DNA of 64,000 bases from Sediminihabitans luteus (GCF_002797595.1 NZ_PGFE01000001.1:930001-994000), one strand, 5' to 3'; numbered from the stretch's first letter, positions 46,439-57,385 are shown. Made by a program: numbers and translations. Notes: generated from the sequence alone by a model not told the origin.

Positions 46439-47014
46439 ATGACCACGACCAGTACCGCGGCCCCGACCGACACCGCGGCGACCGACCACGCGACGAGCAC
46501 GCCCGCGACGAGCACGACGCTCTCCACCCCCGACGGACCCTTCACGATCGTCGCGGACGCCGCGGGCGCCGTCCTCGCCTCGGGCTGGACCGACGACGTC
46601 GCGTCGCTCGTCGCGCTCGTCCACCCGAGCCTGCGCCCCACCCGCGTCGACGAGGTGGCGGACGACGCCCCCGCCGTCCGCCCGGCCGTGACCGCGGTGC
46701 GGGCGTACTACGCGGGCGACCTCGACGCGCCGCGCGCGGTCGCCGTGACCCAGGTCTCCGGCCCGTTCCGGGCGCACGCGTGGGAGGTGCTGCGCGACGT
46801 CCGACCCGGTGCGCCCGTGACGTACACCGAGTACGCGGGGCGAGCGGGTCGGCCCGCGGCCGTGCGCGCGGCGGCGGGGGCGTGTGCGATGAACGCGGCC
46901 GCGCTGTTCGTGCCGTGCCACCGCGTGCTGCGCACCGACGGGACGCTCGGCGGCTTCCGCTACGGGCTCGAGGTCAAGGAGTCGCTGCTCGCGCGCGAGG
47001 CCGCGACGCCTTGA
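46439..47014 (+). CDS. ogt: O6-methylguanine-DNA methyltransferase
   Basis: Suicide repair protein of 191 residues that takes the methyl group from O6-methylguanine. The acceptor Cys lies in FVPCHRVLRTDGTLGGFRYG (about 158), and the recognition part in [19 protein letters not shown]. The first 25 residues are Thr/Ala-rich and probably disordered. GAGGAG precedes the ATG at 46439. It lies 65 bases after the Ada-AlkA gene in a gap of imperfect CATCCCGACC repeats and probably shares its regulation. Confidence 0.94.
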   Translation: MTTTSTAAPTDTAATDHATSTPATSTTLSTPDGPFTIVADAAGAVLASGWTDDVASLVALVHPSLRPTRVDEVADDAPAVRPAVTAVRAYYAGDLDAPRAVAVTQVSGPFRAHAWEVLRDVRPGAPVTYTEYAGRAGRPAAVRAAAGACAMNAAALFVPCHRVLRTDGTLGGFRYGLEVKESLLAREAATP

Positions 47015-47032
47015 CCCCGCCACCTCTGTCGC

Positions 47033-47099
47033 CGAGGTAGAACCGAGCGCGCGAGATAGAACGTTGCACGTTCTATCTCGCGCGCTCGGTTCTACCTCG
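47033..47099. repeat. Palindromic dispersed element, copy 3 (perfect)
   Basis: Perfect 32-bp inverted repeat around the three-base centre TGC. Each arm holds two decamers of the type GAG(G/A)TAGAAC spaced by CGAGCGCGC. It lies between the convergent ogt and CDF genes, 15 bases from an 18-bp duplication. Both RNA strands can fold it. Confidence 0.93.
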
Positions 47100-47114
47100 C
47101 GGGGATGGGGGGAC

Positions 47115-47150
47115 GCGGACGAGCACGGCTACGCGGACGAGCACGGCTAC
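47115..47150. repeat. 18-bp duplication at the CDF gene 3' end
   Basis: Positions 47115-47132 and 47133-47150 are identical. The second copy contains the TAG stop of the CDF gene on the minus strand, so the stop codon is duplicated downstream. Confidence 0.92.
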
Positions 47151-48145
47151 GGCGCGAGCGACACGTCCTCGGGGGCCGACAGGGTGAGCACGCAGCCGAC
47201 GATCGCCTTCTCCGCGACGATGGCCCGCTCGAGGCGCGCGAGGGTGCGTGCGACGTCCGACTCGACCTCGTCGCCCACGATGTCGACCGCCGCGACCACG
47301 TACAGCGAGCGCGGCCCGACGAACTCGATGCGCAGGTACGTCACGCGCTCGACCACGGGCGCGTCGAGCAGCCGCTCGAGCACGAGCGACCGGGTGCGCG
47401 GCTCGACGCCCTGGCCCACGAGGAACCGCCGGTTGCGGTCGATCAGCACCACGGCGACGACGCCGAGCACGAGGCCGACGACGATCGACCCGATCGCGTC
47501 GGGCACGGGCGAGCCCGTGACCTGGTGCAGCACGATCCCGACGAACGCGACCACGAGCCCGATCAGCGCCGCGGCGTCCTCGGCGAACACCGCGCGCACG
47601 GTCGGGTCGGACGTCCGCAGCACGTGCTTGAGCAGCTCGCGCTCGCCACGCGCCGCCTCGGCGCGGGTCTGGCGCACCGCCTGCAAGAAGGAGAAGCCCT
47701 CGAGCAGGAACGCGAGGGCGAGCACCGCGTACGCGACGCCGTAGTCGGTCGCGGGCTCGGGGTGCACGAGCTCCTGGATGCCGTGCGTGATCGACACGCC
47801 CGCCCCGATCGCGAACAGCCCGATCGCCGCGAACATCGACCACACGTACGCCTCGCGGCCGTGACCGAGCGGGTGGTCGGCGTTCGCGGGACGCCGCGAG
47901 CGCCGGCCCGCGATGAGCAGGAACACCTCGTTGCCCGTGTCGGCCCACGAGTGGACGGCCTCGGCGACCATCGACGCCGAGCCGGTCAGCATCGCGGCGA
48001 ACGTCTTCGCGACGGCGATGAGCGCGTTCGCAGCGAAGGCGATCACGACGGTCGTGGTCGACTCGTCGCCGCCCTCGTCGTCGTCGGTGCCCACGGCCCC
48101 GGCCAGGCGGGCGGACACGTCGTGCGGGCGCGGGGCGTCGGTCAT
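47147..48145 (-). CDS. Cation diffusion facilitator (CDF) metal transporter
   Basis: Membrane antiporter of 332 residues with six predicted transmembrane helices and a cytoplasmic C-terminal domain. The TM2 site is VHSWADTGNE (HxxxD), while the TM5 site reads FAEDAAALIG, the E-D-x-AAL-x-G form of a distinct CDF subgroup rather than the usual HxxxD. The C-terminal domain ends with a VDIVGDEVE segment. Substrate is probably Zn, Mn or Fe, not resolved. It is convergent with ogt, with repeats in between. Confidence 0.9.
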   Translation of the reverse strand: MTDAPRPHDVSARLAGAVGTDDDEGGDESTTTVVIAFAANALIAVAKTFAAMLTGSASMVAEAVHSWADTGNEVFLLIAGRRSRRPANADHPLGHGREAYVWSMFAAIGLFAIGAGVSITHGIQELVHPEPATDYGVAYAVLALAFLLEGFSFLQAVRQTRAEAARGERELLKHVLRTSDPTVRAVFAEDAAALIGLVVAFVGIVLHQVTGSPVPDAIGSIVVGLVLGVVAVVLIDRNRRFLVGQGVEPRTRSLVLERLLDAPVVERVTYLRIEFVGPRSLYVVAAVDIVGDEVESDVARTLARLERAIVAEKAIVGCVLTLSAPEDVSLAP

Positions 48146-48181
48146 GGGGTCCGGTCTACCACGCGCACGCGGCCCCGCGCC

Positions 48182-48589
48182 CTACCGCGGGTCGGCGTCC
48201 GCCTGCTCGGTCTCGCCGTCCGCCTCGTCCTGCGCCGCACGCTCGGCAGCCTCCTGGTCGGGCGTCAGCTCGTCGAGCGCGAGCAGGCTCGTGTCGACCT
48301 TGCCCGTGCGGTACCCGGCACGGCCGACCATGTGCGCCGCGACGGGCGCGGTCAGCAGCTGGAAGACCGCGACGAGGAACAGCATCCCGGCGACGTCCCA
48401 CGCGTGCACGCGCAGGCCCACGCCCGTGAGCAGCAGCACCAGGCCGAGCACCTGGGGCTTGGTCGCGGCGTGCATGCGCCCGAGCAGGTCCGGGAACCGG
48501 GCCACGCCCACCCCGGCGGCGAGCACGAGGAACGCGCCGCAGAGCATGAGCACGGCGGCGACGACGTCGGCCACGGCGATCCAGTCCAT
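48182..48589 (-). CDS. mnhG: Na+/H+ antiporter subunit MnhG/MrpG
   Basis: Membrane subunit of 135 residues with three helices. It shows LMLCGAFLVLAAGVGVARFPDLLGRMHAATKP cut across the MnhG signature FPDLLGRMHAATK, then LVLLLTGVGL and MLFLVAVFQLLTAPVAAHM. An acidic tail of about 35 residues follows. It is last in the mnh operon, starting by TGATG overlap with mnhF. Confidence 0.94.
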   Translation of the reverse strand: MDWIAVADVVAAVLMLCGAFLVLAAGVGVARFPDLLGRMHAATKPQVLGLVLLLTGVGLRVHAWDVAGMLFLVAVFQLLTAPVAAHMVGRAGYRTGKVDTSLLALDELTPDQEAAERAAQDEADGETEQADADPR

Positions 48590-48981
48590 CAGCGCACCTC
48601 TCCCTCGGGGTAGCCGCCGTGGCTCTCGGGGTCGGCCGCCGAGGTCCGGTCGTGCTCGATCGCCTCGGCGCGCTCGGCGTCCTCGGCGGCGATCTCCTCG
48701 GCCGTGCGGATGCGCCCCTCGCCCTCGGGCTCGACCGCGGCGAACCGCGCAATCGCGACCGACCCGACGAACCCCACGAGCGAGAGCACCACGAGGATCG
48801 GGATGGTCTCGGCGCGCCGCGAGAACGCGGCCTCGACCGCGATCACGCCGACCAGGGTCGCGGTGAACACGTCGAGCCCGATGGTGCGGTCGAGCATCGA
48901 CGGCCCGCGCTCGACGCGCACGAGCGCGAGCACGCCGCCCGTGGCGACGAGCACGGCGCAGACGATCGCGACGACGATCAT
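48589..48981 (-). CDS. mnhF: Na+/H+ antiporter subunit MnhF/MrpF
   Basis: Three-helix membrane subunit of 130 residues. The helix pattern and the signature RVERGPSMLDRTIGLDVFTA are those of MnhF; a charged C-terminal tail of about 40 residues is added. GAGGAGG precedes the ATG at 48981, which overlaps the mnhE stop by ATGA. Confidence 0.93.
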   Translation of the reverse strand: MIVVAIVCAVLVATGGVLALVRVERGPSMLDRTIGLDVFTATLVGVIAVEAAFSRRAETIPILVVLSLVGFVGSVAIARFAAVEPEGEGRIRTAEEIAAEDAERAEAIEHDRTSAADPESHGGYPEGEVR

Positions 48982-49642
48982 GGTCGGTCCTCCTCGGGCG
49001 TCACCGACGGGGCGCCGGGGTCGACGTCCCCCGCCATGGCCTCGACGGCGCGCGCGTCGGCCACCGCCGTCCCCTGCGGGCCGAGGCCCGCGTGCGCGAG
49101 CTCGTCGTCGGACGCGAGCGCGCGCAGCACCCGCTCCTCGAGCTCGTGGATGTGGTGCCGCACCGCGTCGGCCCCGCCGGACGACTCGAGGTCGAGCACG
49201 TGCACGTACAGCGTGCCCGTGATCCGGTGCGCCTCGACGATCACCGTGCCGGGCACGAGCGACGTGAGCACCGACGTGACCGTGAGGTAGAGGTCGCCCG
49301 TGTCGCGCATGGGCACGCGCACGACCGCCCCGTGCGGCGTCCAGCCGAACCGCAGCGCCTGGAACGACACCTGGACCGAGGCCACGAGCAGGTCGCGCAC
49401 GAAGAACCCGAGCAGGCGCAGCGCCGCGACGGGCCGCACGCGCCCCCGGTAGTCGATGCTCGGCAGCGCCATGACGGAGATCAGCAGGAACCCGACGAGC
49501 GTCCCGGCGAGCACGTTCGCGACCGACACGCCGCCCCACAGCAGCACCCACACGACCATGAGCCACAGCGCGGCGTGCCACTGCGTGCGCATCCGGTGGC
49601 GCCACCGCGCCCACCAGCCGGCGTCCTGCGGCGTCGCGGGGC

Positions 49643-49646
<4 letters not shown>
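48978..49646 (-). CDS. mnhE: Na+/H+ antiporter subunit MnhE/MrpE
   Basis: Subunit of 222 residues: two N-terminal helices (about 25-60), a conserved cytoplasmic domain with LLGFFVRDLLVASVQVSFQAL, RVPMRDTGDLYLTVTSVLTSLVPGT and a VHVLDLES strand, and an acidic disordered tail. The GTG start at 49646 overlaps the mnhD stop by GTGA. Confidence 0.92.
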
Positions 49647-51276
<1,630 letters not shown>

Positions 51277-51280
<4 letters not shown>

Positions 51281-51819
51281 GCGCGCCCCCCGTCGTCGTG
51301 CCGACGTCGGTCGCCCGAGCCGAGCTCGCTCGTGTCGTCGCGCACGGTGCTGGCCTCGTCGTCGAGCGTGCTCGCGTCGGACGCGTCCGTGTCGTCGTAC
51401 ACGGGCGCGTTCTCGGCCGCGATGCGCGCGATCCGGCGGTCCTCGAGGTCGTCCTGGACCTCGTCGTGCCCGTGCAGCTGCCACGACCGGTAGGCCATCG
51501 CGAGCACGAACGCCGTGATGCCGAGCGTGATGACGATCGCGGTGAGGATCATGGCCTGCACGAGCGGGTCGCTCATGCGCTCGGTCGCCGTGAGGCCGAC
51601 GATCGGCGCGCCGCCCGCCCGTCCGCCCGCGACGAGCAGCAGCAGGTTCGCGCCGTTGCCCACGAGCACGAACCCGATGAGCACGCGCGTGAGGCTGCGC
51701 TCGAGCAGCAGGTACACGCCCGTGGTGAACAGCACGCCGATCGCGAGCACGAGCGCGAGGCTCGGCACCATCGACAGGCCCAGGTCGGGCGGGTTGGGCA
51801 CGGACTCCGCGGAGATCAC
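51277..51819 (-). CDS. mnhC: Na+/H+ antiporter subunit MnhC/MrpC
   Basis: NuoK-like subunit with three helices in the first 115 of 180 residues: LVLAIGVLFTTGVYLLLERSL, VLIGFVLVGNGANLLLLVAG and DPLVQAMILTAIVITLGITAF. A charged tail of about 65 residues is longer than usual. It starts with GTG overlapping the mnhA stop by GTGA. Confidence 0.94.
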
Positions 51820-54800
51820 AGCACCTCACCCCCGGCCTCGACCTGGCGGTCGATCTCGGCGCCGAGCGAGCGCAGGATGTCGAGCACCAGACCGACCACG
51901 AGCAGGAAGACCCCCACGTCGAAGAACAGCGACGTCACGAGGTGGATGTCGCCCAGGAGCGGCACGTGCAGGTCGACGATCACCGACTGCAGCACCTCGC
52001 CGCCCGCGAGCAGCGCGATGAGCCCCACCCCGGCCGACAGGAACAGGCCCGTGCCGAGCAGCAGGCCGGGGTTGATCGGCGCCGCCTCGCCGAGCTCGTA
52101 GCGGCCGCCCGCGAGGTAGCGCACGAGCAGCGCGATGCCCACGAGCAGGCCGGCCGCGAACCCGCCGCCCGGCGAGTTGTGGCCCGAGAACAGCAGGTAC
52201 AGCGCGAACACGATCATCGAGTGGAACACCAGGCGCGTGACGACCTCGAAGATGACCGACCGGCGCTGCGGCGCGAGGGTCCCCTCGGCGCGCAACCAGG
52301 GGCGCACCGCGGTCGTCGTGGCGCTCGTCCTGCCGTCCGGGCCCGGGACCGGCCGCACGGCACGACGGCGCAGCGCCGACCCGCCGTCCGACGGCTCGCT
52401 CCACACCTGGGGCGGCTCGGGCATGGCCCGCACGCTGCGCACGCGCTCGATCTCGCCGCTGCGCCGGCTCAGGAACACGAGCGACGCGACGCCGGTCGCG
52501 GCGACGAGCAGCACCGAGATCTCGCCCACGGTGTCCCAGGCGCGCACGTCGACGAGGGTCACGTTGACGACGTTCTTGCCGCCACCGAACTCGTACGCCT
52601 CGGCGGGGAAGTCGAGCGAGATGGGCCGGGCGATGCGGGCCAGGGGCGCGACCACGGCGAACGCCATCATGGTCAGGCCGACCGCGAGGCCGATCCCGAG
52701 CCGCACGAACCGGCTGCCCACGAGCGGGCGGTCCGAGAAGTACGGGGGCAGCCGGCGCAGCACGAGCACCATGACGGCGAGCGTCACCGTCTCGACGAGC
52801 ACCTGCGTCATCGCGAGGTCGGGCGCGCCGTGCAGCAGGAACAGCGCCGCGTTGCCGTACCCGGCGGCGCCCACGAGCAGCACGGCCTTGAGGCGGCGGC
52901 GGGCACGCGTCGCGAGGATCGCGGCGATGCACACGACGAGCACGACCGCGAGCTGCGCCGGACGGTCCCACGCCTTGACCGTGAGCTCGCCCGACCAGCC
53001 GGACAGCCCCGCGATGCCGGGGCCGACGACGAGCACGAGCAGGATCGCGCCCAGGTAGAACGGCAGCGAGCCGCGCTGCGTCCAGGCGGTGACGTCGGCC
53101 GCGAGGTCGTCGAGGCGGCGCATGGTGCGCCGGTAGACGCGATCGGCCTCGGGCACGTCCCACGCCGACGCCTGGAAGCGCTCGACCCAGCCGCGCTGCC
53201 AGAACAGCAGCGCACCGCCGGCGAACACGACGAGCGTGAGCACGACCGGCGGCCCGAACCCGCCCCACAGGGTCAGGTGCCCCTCCTCGCCCGCGGGGTA
53301 GGTCGCGGCGTAGGGGCCGAGCACCTGCTCGCCGACGTGCGGCAGCAGGGCGGCGAGCAGACCCATGACCGCGAGGATCATCGGCGGGCCCACGAGCAGG
53401 AACGACGGGCGCTCGATGCGGCGCGGGTCGATCGGCTCGACCTCGGCGTCGCCGACCGTCGCGAGCGCGTTGCGGCGCGTGCGGCGCGTGGTCTGGGTGC
53501 CCGCGGGCAGGTCGAACGCCGTCGAGTCGACGTGCGCGTTGGCGCGGGCGACCGACACCTCGGCGTGCTTGGTCGCGAACGCGCCCCACCAGAACCGCGC
53601 GCCGTACGCGACCGTGAGGACCGAGCCGACCACGAACACCCACAGCACGGTCGCGTCGAGCCAGCCCGGGCCCGTGCCGTGCACGAGCGACTCGAGCGCG
53701 GCCTCCTTGGCGACGTACCCGGCGAACGGCGGGAACCCGATCATCGAGAGCGTCGCGAGCGCCGCCGCGGTCGCCGTGAACGGCAGACGACGACCCACCC
53801 CGGTGAGTCGGCGCAGGTCGCGCGTGCCGGTCGCGGCGTCGACGATGCCGACCGAGAGGAACAGCGCGGCCTTGAACATCGCGTGCGCGCCGAGCATCGC
53901 GAGCCCCGCGAGCGCCGCACCGCGCGTGCCGAGGCCCACGAGCAGGATGATGAGGCCGAGCTGGCTCACGGTCCCGAACGCGAGCACCAGCTTGAGGTCG
54001 TGCTGCCGCAGCGCGCGGTACCCGCCGACGAGCAGCGTGCCGCCGCCGAGCGCGATCACGACCGCCTTCCACTCGGGCAGGTCGGAGAACGCGGGCGCGA
54101 ACCGGGCCACGAGGTAGACGCCGGCCTTGACCATGGCCGCAGCGTGCAGGTACGCGCTCACGGGCGTGGGGGCGGCCATCGCGGCGGGCAGCCAGAAGTG
54201 GAAGGGGATGAGGGCGGACTTGGTCGCGGCACCCACGAGCAGCAGGACCGCGGCGACCGTGACCGCGGTGCCGGACGGCGGGTCGGCGACGACGTCCGAC
54301 ACGCGGTAGGTCCCGGCCGAGACGCCCAGGATCACGAGGCCCACGAGCATCGTGAGACCGCCCGCGGTGGTGATGACGATGGCCTGCATCGCGGCGCGGC
54401 GGCCGGCCTTGCGCTCGGCGTAGTGGCCGATCAGCAGGTACGAGAAGACGGTCGTGAGCTCCCAGAACACGAACAGCAGGAGCAGGTCGTCGGCGGTGAC
54501 GAGCCCGACCATGGACCCGGCGAAGGCCGTGAGGACCCCGGCGAACCGGCGCAGGCCCGTCGCGGAGCGTGAGAAGTACGCCGAGCAGTACACGAGCACG
54601 AGGGCGCCGACGCCACCCACGACGAGCAGCATGAGCCACGCGAGGGTGTCGAGGCGGAACGCGAGCTCGAGGCCGATCGACGGCACCCAGGAGACGGTCT
54701 GCTCGGGGAAGTCGCCGTCCATGACGCGCGGCGTGAGCGCGAGCGCGTAGACGAAGGCCGACGCGGGGGCGAGCGCGAGGACCCAGAACGCCCGCCGGTG

Positions 54801-54866
54801 CAGCCACGACACGAGTGCGGGCGCGGCAACGGCCATGAGGAGGTGGGCCACGAGCAGCAGCAGCAC
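51816..54866 (-). CDS. mnhA: Na+/H+ antiporter subunit MnhA fused with MnhB
   Basis: Largest subunit of the Mrp antiporter, 1016 residues and about twenty helices. The NuoL-like core (about 1-500) has FVFWELTTVFSYLLIGHY, ATKSALIPFHFWLPAAMAAP and KLVLAFGTVSQLGLI. A MnhA C-domain and DUF4040 region with LLVGAAGYGNAALFLLHGAPDLAMTQ-type text comes next. The final 140 or so residues are a MnhB domain (FALYLLFSGHNSPGGGFAAGLLVG), so no separate mnhB is needed. The GTG at 54866 has GGACGGAG upstream. It is first in mnhA-C-D-E-F-G, which extrudes Na+ for pH and salt tolerance. Confidence 0.95.
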   Translation of the reverse strand: MLLLLVAHLLMAVAAPALVSWLHRRAFWVLALAPASAFVYALALTPRVMDGDFPEQTVSWVPSIGLELAFRLDTLAWLMLLVVGGVGALVLVYCSAYFSRSATGLRRFAGVLTAFAGSMVGLVTADDLLLLFVFWELTTVFSYLLIGHYAERKAGRRAAMQAIVITTAGGLTMLVGLVILGVSAGTYRVSDVVADPPSGTAVTVAAVLLLVGAATKSALIPFHFWLPAAMAAPTPVSAYLHAAAMVKAGVYLVARFAPAFSDLPEWKAVVIALGGGTLLVGGYRALRQHDLKLVLAFGTVSQLGLIILLVGLGTRGAALAGLAMLGAHAMFKAALFLSVGIVDAATGTRDLRRLTGVGRRLPFTATAAALATLSMIGFPPFAGYVAKEAALESLVHGTGPGWLDATVLWVFVVGSVLTVAYGARFWWGAFATKHAEVSVARANAHVDSTAFDLPAGTQTTRRTRRNALATVGDAEVEPIDPRRIERPSFLLVGPPMILAVMGLLAALLPHVGEQVLGPYAATYPAGEEGHLTLWGGFGPPVVLTLVVFAGGALLFWQRGWVERFQASAWDVPEADRVYRRTMRRLDDLAADVTAWTQRGSLPFYLGAILLVLVVGPGIAGLSGWSGELTVKAWDRPAQLAVVLVVCIAAILATRARRRLKAVLLVGAAGYGNAALFLLHGAPDLAMTQVLVETVTLAVMVLVLRRLPPYFSDRPLVGSRFVRLGIGLAVGLTMMAFAVVAPLARIARPISLDFPAEAYEFGGGKNVVNVTLVDVRAWDTVGEISVLLVAATGVASLVFLSRRSGEIERVRSVRAMPEPPQVWSEPSDGGSALRRRAVRPVPGPDGRTSATTTAVRPWLRAEGTLAPQRRSVIFEVVTRLVFHSMIVFALYLLFSGHNSPGGGFAAGLLVGIALLVRYLAGGRYELGEAAPINPGLLLGTGLFLSAGVGLIALLAGGEVLQSVIVDLHVPLLGDIHLVTSLFFDVGVFLLVVGLVLDILRSLGAEIDRQVEAGGEVL

Positions 54867-54985
54867 GTCCGCTCCGTCCTGTGGGCGGGTGGGCGAGGTG
54901 TCGTGATCGTATCAACGGCACCCGCCCTGACGTGCGGGGACGGGCGAAGATCACATCTTCCCGACCGAGCGGTCAGTGAGTGCGG

Positions 54986-56050
54986 TCAGAGGTCGTCGGG
55001 CTCGACCAGAAACCCCGCCTCGTCGGCGATCTCGCCTCCCACGGCGCCGTGCAGCGCCTTGGCCAGGGCGGCGACGATGCCCGCCGAGCGCTTGCGCGCG
55101 ACCGTGTACTCCATGGGCGGGAACTCGTCCTGGGACGCCGCGAGGTCGTCCGGCTCCCAGCGCACGCGGTACGAGACCGCGCCGCCGGCCGCCCACGGCA
55201 GGCCGCGCAGCAGGAACGGCAGGTCGGGCTCGTCGCCGATCTCGACCGCGATCATGCCGTCGACGCCGAGGTCGAGCAGCAGCCCGTACCCGTCGAGCGG
55301 CTCGCCGCTCGTGAGCGCGGCGATGTCGACGTCGTCGGCGGCCGCGTGGATCTGCTTGCGGACCGCCGGGTCCATCTGCTCGCCCCGGTACAGGGGCTTG
55401 TCCGCGATGCCCGCGGGCGGACCCTGCCAGTCGACGCCGTCCATCGCGAGCCGGATCCGCCCGTCGACCTGCCCGAGCACGGCCTGCGCGGCGTCGGGCT
55501 CGAGCCAGACGTCCGAGTAGAGCGTCATGTCGACCGCGACCCCCGGGTCCGGCGTCAGGACGATGCCGGGCGCGCCCGACGACGGCACGTCGACCGCGAT
55601 CGAGCCGCCCAGCCGGCGTGCGGCCTCCACCAGCCAGTCGACCGCGCGGCGCTCCTCCTTCTCGGGAAGACCCGCCGGGAAGGCCCGGCCCAGTCCGTCA
55701 CGGTCGCCCGACCCCGGGAACGCGGCCTCGCCGCGCTCGCGCGGCGTCACGACGTCGAAGACCATGGCCGACCCGGGCGGCAGGCCCGGGCCCGGGGCGA
55801 ACGGACCGGTGAGCGTGGTGTGCCGCGAGGTGCGCAGCACCCCCGGCTCGCCCGGCGCGGCCGTGCGCGGCGCGACCGTCGCGGGCTCGACGCCCGCGGG
55901 GACGACGTCCCACCGGGCCCCGGCGAAGCGGGAGACCGCGAGGGTCTCGACCTCGTCGACCAGGACGTCGCCCGGCAGCACGAGCAGGTGCCGCGCCTGG
56001 TAGCCGGCGGCGGTCGACAGCGGGAGCGGTGGCAGGGAGGCGGGAGGCAT
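54986..56050 (-). CDS. Conserved hypothetical protein
   Basis: Soluble protein of 354 residues with no signal peptide or membrane segment. It is rich in acidic residues and Pro/Gly and shows internal similarity between strands such as IAVDVPSSGAPGIVLTPDPGVAVDMTLYSD (cut here after SGAP) and MIAVEIGDEPDLPFLLRGLP. I do not recognise the family. It lies between mnhA and dcd on the same strand, 34 bases after dcd, and may be cotranscribed with dcd. Confidence 0.6.
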   Translation of the reverse strand: MPPASLPPLPLSTAAGYQARHLLVLPGDVLVDEVETLAVSRFAGARWDVVPAGVEPATVAPRTAAPGEPGVLRTSRHTTLTGPFAPGPGLPPGSAMVFDVVTPRERGEAAFPGSGDRDGLGRAFPAGLPEKEERRAVDWLVEAARRLGGSIAVDVPSSGAPGIVLTPDPGVAVDMTLYSDVWLEPDAAQAVLGQVDGRIRLAMDGVDWQGPPAGIADKPLYRGEQMDPAVRKQIHAAADDVDIAALTSGEPLDGYGLLLDLGVDGMIAVEIGDEPDLPFLLRGLPWAAGGAVSYRVRWEPDDLAASQDEFPPMEYTVARKRSAGIVAALAKALHGAVGGEIADEAGFLVEPDDL

Positions 56051-56084
56051 CGTCGTCTCGTTCGTCGGTTCGTGCGGTCCGGCG

Positions 56085-56660
56085 TCAGACCGTCGTGCGG
56101 TGGAAGTTCTGGAACGAGCGCGACGCCGTCGGTCCGCGCTGCCCCTGGTAGCGCGAGCCGTACACGCTCGACCCGTACGGGTGCTCCGACGGCGACGACA
56201 GGCGGAAGAAGCACATCTGGCCGATCTTCATGCCCGGCCACAGCGTGATCGGCAGCGTCGCGACGTTCGACAGCTCGAGCGTCACGTGGCCCGAGAACCC
56301 GGGGTCGATGAACCCGGCGGTCGAGTGCGTGAGCAGGCCCAGACGGCCCAGGCTCGACTTGCCCTCGAGACGCGCCGCGACGTCGTCCGGCAGCGTGACC
56401 GCCTCGAACGTCGACCCGAGCACGAACTCGCCCGGGTGCAGGATGAACGGCTCGTCCGGGTCGACCTCGACGAGCCGCGTGAGCTCGGGCTGGTCCTCGC
56501 GCGGGTCGATGAACGGGTACTTGTGGTTGTCGAACAGCCGGAAGTACTTGTCGAGGCGCACGTCGATGCTCGACGGCTGGAGCATCGCCGGGTCGTACGG
56601 GTCGAGCTGGACACGGCCGGCGTCGAGCTCGGCGCGAATGTCACGGTCGGAGAGCAGCAC
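56085..56660 (-). CDS. dcd: dCTP deaminase
   Basis: Homotrimeric enzyme of 191 residues that makes dUTP from dCTP, or dUMP directly in bifunctional forms. Conserved blocks are [57 protein letters not shown] with the catalytic Glu and Arg region, [11 protein letters not shown] and the C-terminal [15 protein letters not shown]. The GTG at 56660 is preceded by TACCGT at six bases. Whether it is the bifunctional form needs key-residue comparison. Confidence 0.95.
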   Translation of the reverse strand: MLLSDRDIRAELDAGRVQLDPYDPAMLQPSSIDVRLDKYFRLFDNHKYPFIDPREDQPELTRLVEVDPDEPFILHPGEFVLGSTFEAVTLPDDVAARLEGKSSLGRLGLLTHSTAGFIDPGFSGHVTLELSNVATLPITLWPGMKIGQMCFFRLSSPSEHPYGSSVYGSRYQGQRGPTASRSFQNFHRTTV

Positions 56661-56666
56661 GCCGCC

Positions 56667-56672
56667 ACGGTA
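56667..56672 (-). promoter_or_regulatory. Putative -10 element of dcd
   Basis: TACCGT on the minus strand, six bases before the GTG at 56660. Confidence 0.42.
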
Positions 56673-56717
56673 GCCGATCGGGCAGCCCCGGAGTAGGGCC
56701 GCCCGACCAGCGACCCG

Positions 56718-57269
56718 TCAGTCGCGCAGCGGACGCCCCGAGCGGTCGCGCGAGAACGAGCCCGTCTTGTCCGTGAGGTAGAGGATCCCCTCGATCAGAC
56801 CCCAGATCCCGACGGCCCACGCGAGGAACCCGAACGAGAGCACCGAGATCAGGAGCATCGTGATCCCGAGGCCCGTGTACCCGGTGTAGAAGCGGTGGAT
56901 GCCGAGCGCGCCGAGGAAGATCCCGAGCAGGCCCGCCGCGAGGCGCGACTTGGCGTACGGGTCCTGCGCCGCGTACGGCGCGGGATACGGGGGCTGGCCC
57001 GGCTGGGTCGGCTGGCCGTAGGGCTGCTGCCCGTACGGCTGCTGGCCGTACGGCTGCTGGCCGTACGGCTGCTGCGGGGCCTGGCCGTAGGGCTGCTGAC
57101 CGTACGACTGCTGACCGTAGGGCTGCTGCGGGGCCTGGTCGTAGGCCTGCTGCGCCGGGTACCCGGTCGGTCCCGCGGACCCGTACGGGGGCGTCTGGTC
57201 CTGCGGCAGCGGAGCGGTCGGCTGGTCGTTGCCGCTCGCGTAGGGGTCGTACGGGTCCTGGCTGCTCAC
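56718..57269 (-). CDS. TM2-domain membrane protein with PYGQQ repeats
   Basis: Protein of 183 residues. The N-terminal 110 are Pro/Gln/Tyr/Gly-rich, with about eight PYGQQ or PYGQA pentapeptides from tandem 15-bp DNA units (57012-57125). The C-terminal TM2 domain has two helices, [21 protein letters not shown] and a second with [21 protein letters not shown], with the G-IHRFYxG turn. The GTG at 57269 has GAGGAG eleven bases upstream. It lies upstream of dcd with 57 bases between. The function is unknown. Confidence 0.85.
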   Translation of the reverse strand: MSSQDPYDPYASGNDQPTAPLPQDQTPPYGSAGPTGYPAQQAYDQAPQQPYGQQSYGQQPYGQAPQQPYGQQPYGQQPYGQQPYGQPTQPGQPPYPAPYAAQDPYAKSRLAAGLLGIFLGALGIHRFYTGYTGLGITMLLISVLSFGFLAWAVGIWGLIEGILYLTDKTGSFSRDRSGRPLRD

Positions 57270-57320
57270 GGCAGTCGTGTCTCCTCGGTGGACGGCGCCG
57301 GTTCTGGAATCACCGACGCA

Positions 57321-57366
57321 TCTGGGTATGATCGTGTCGCATGTCTGGGTATGCTCGTGTCGCACG
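57321..57366 (+). repeat. Duplicated 23-bp promoter-like unit before tRNA-Gly
   Basis: Positions 57321-57343 and 57344-57366 match except at two bases. Each holds TGGGTATG(A/C)T, an extended -10-like TATGAT or TATGCT. They end 20 bases before the tRNA. Confidence 0.8.
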
Positions 57367-57385
57367 CATCCGTCAGGCGTGCGAC

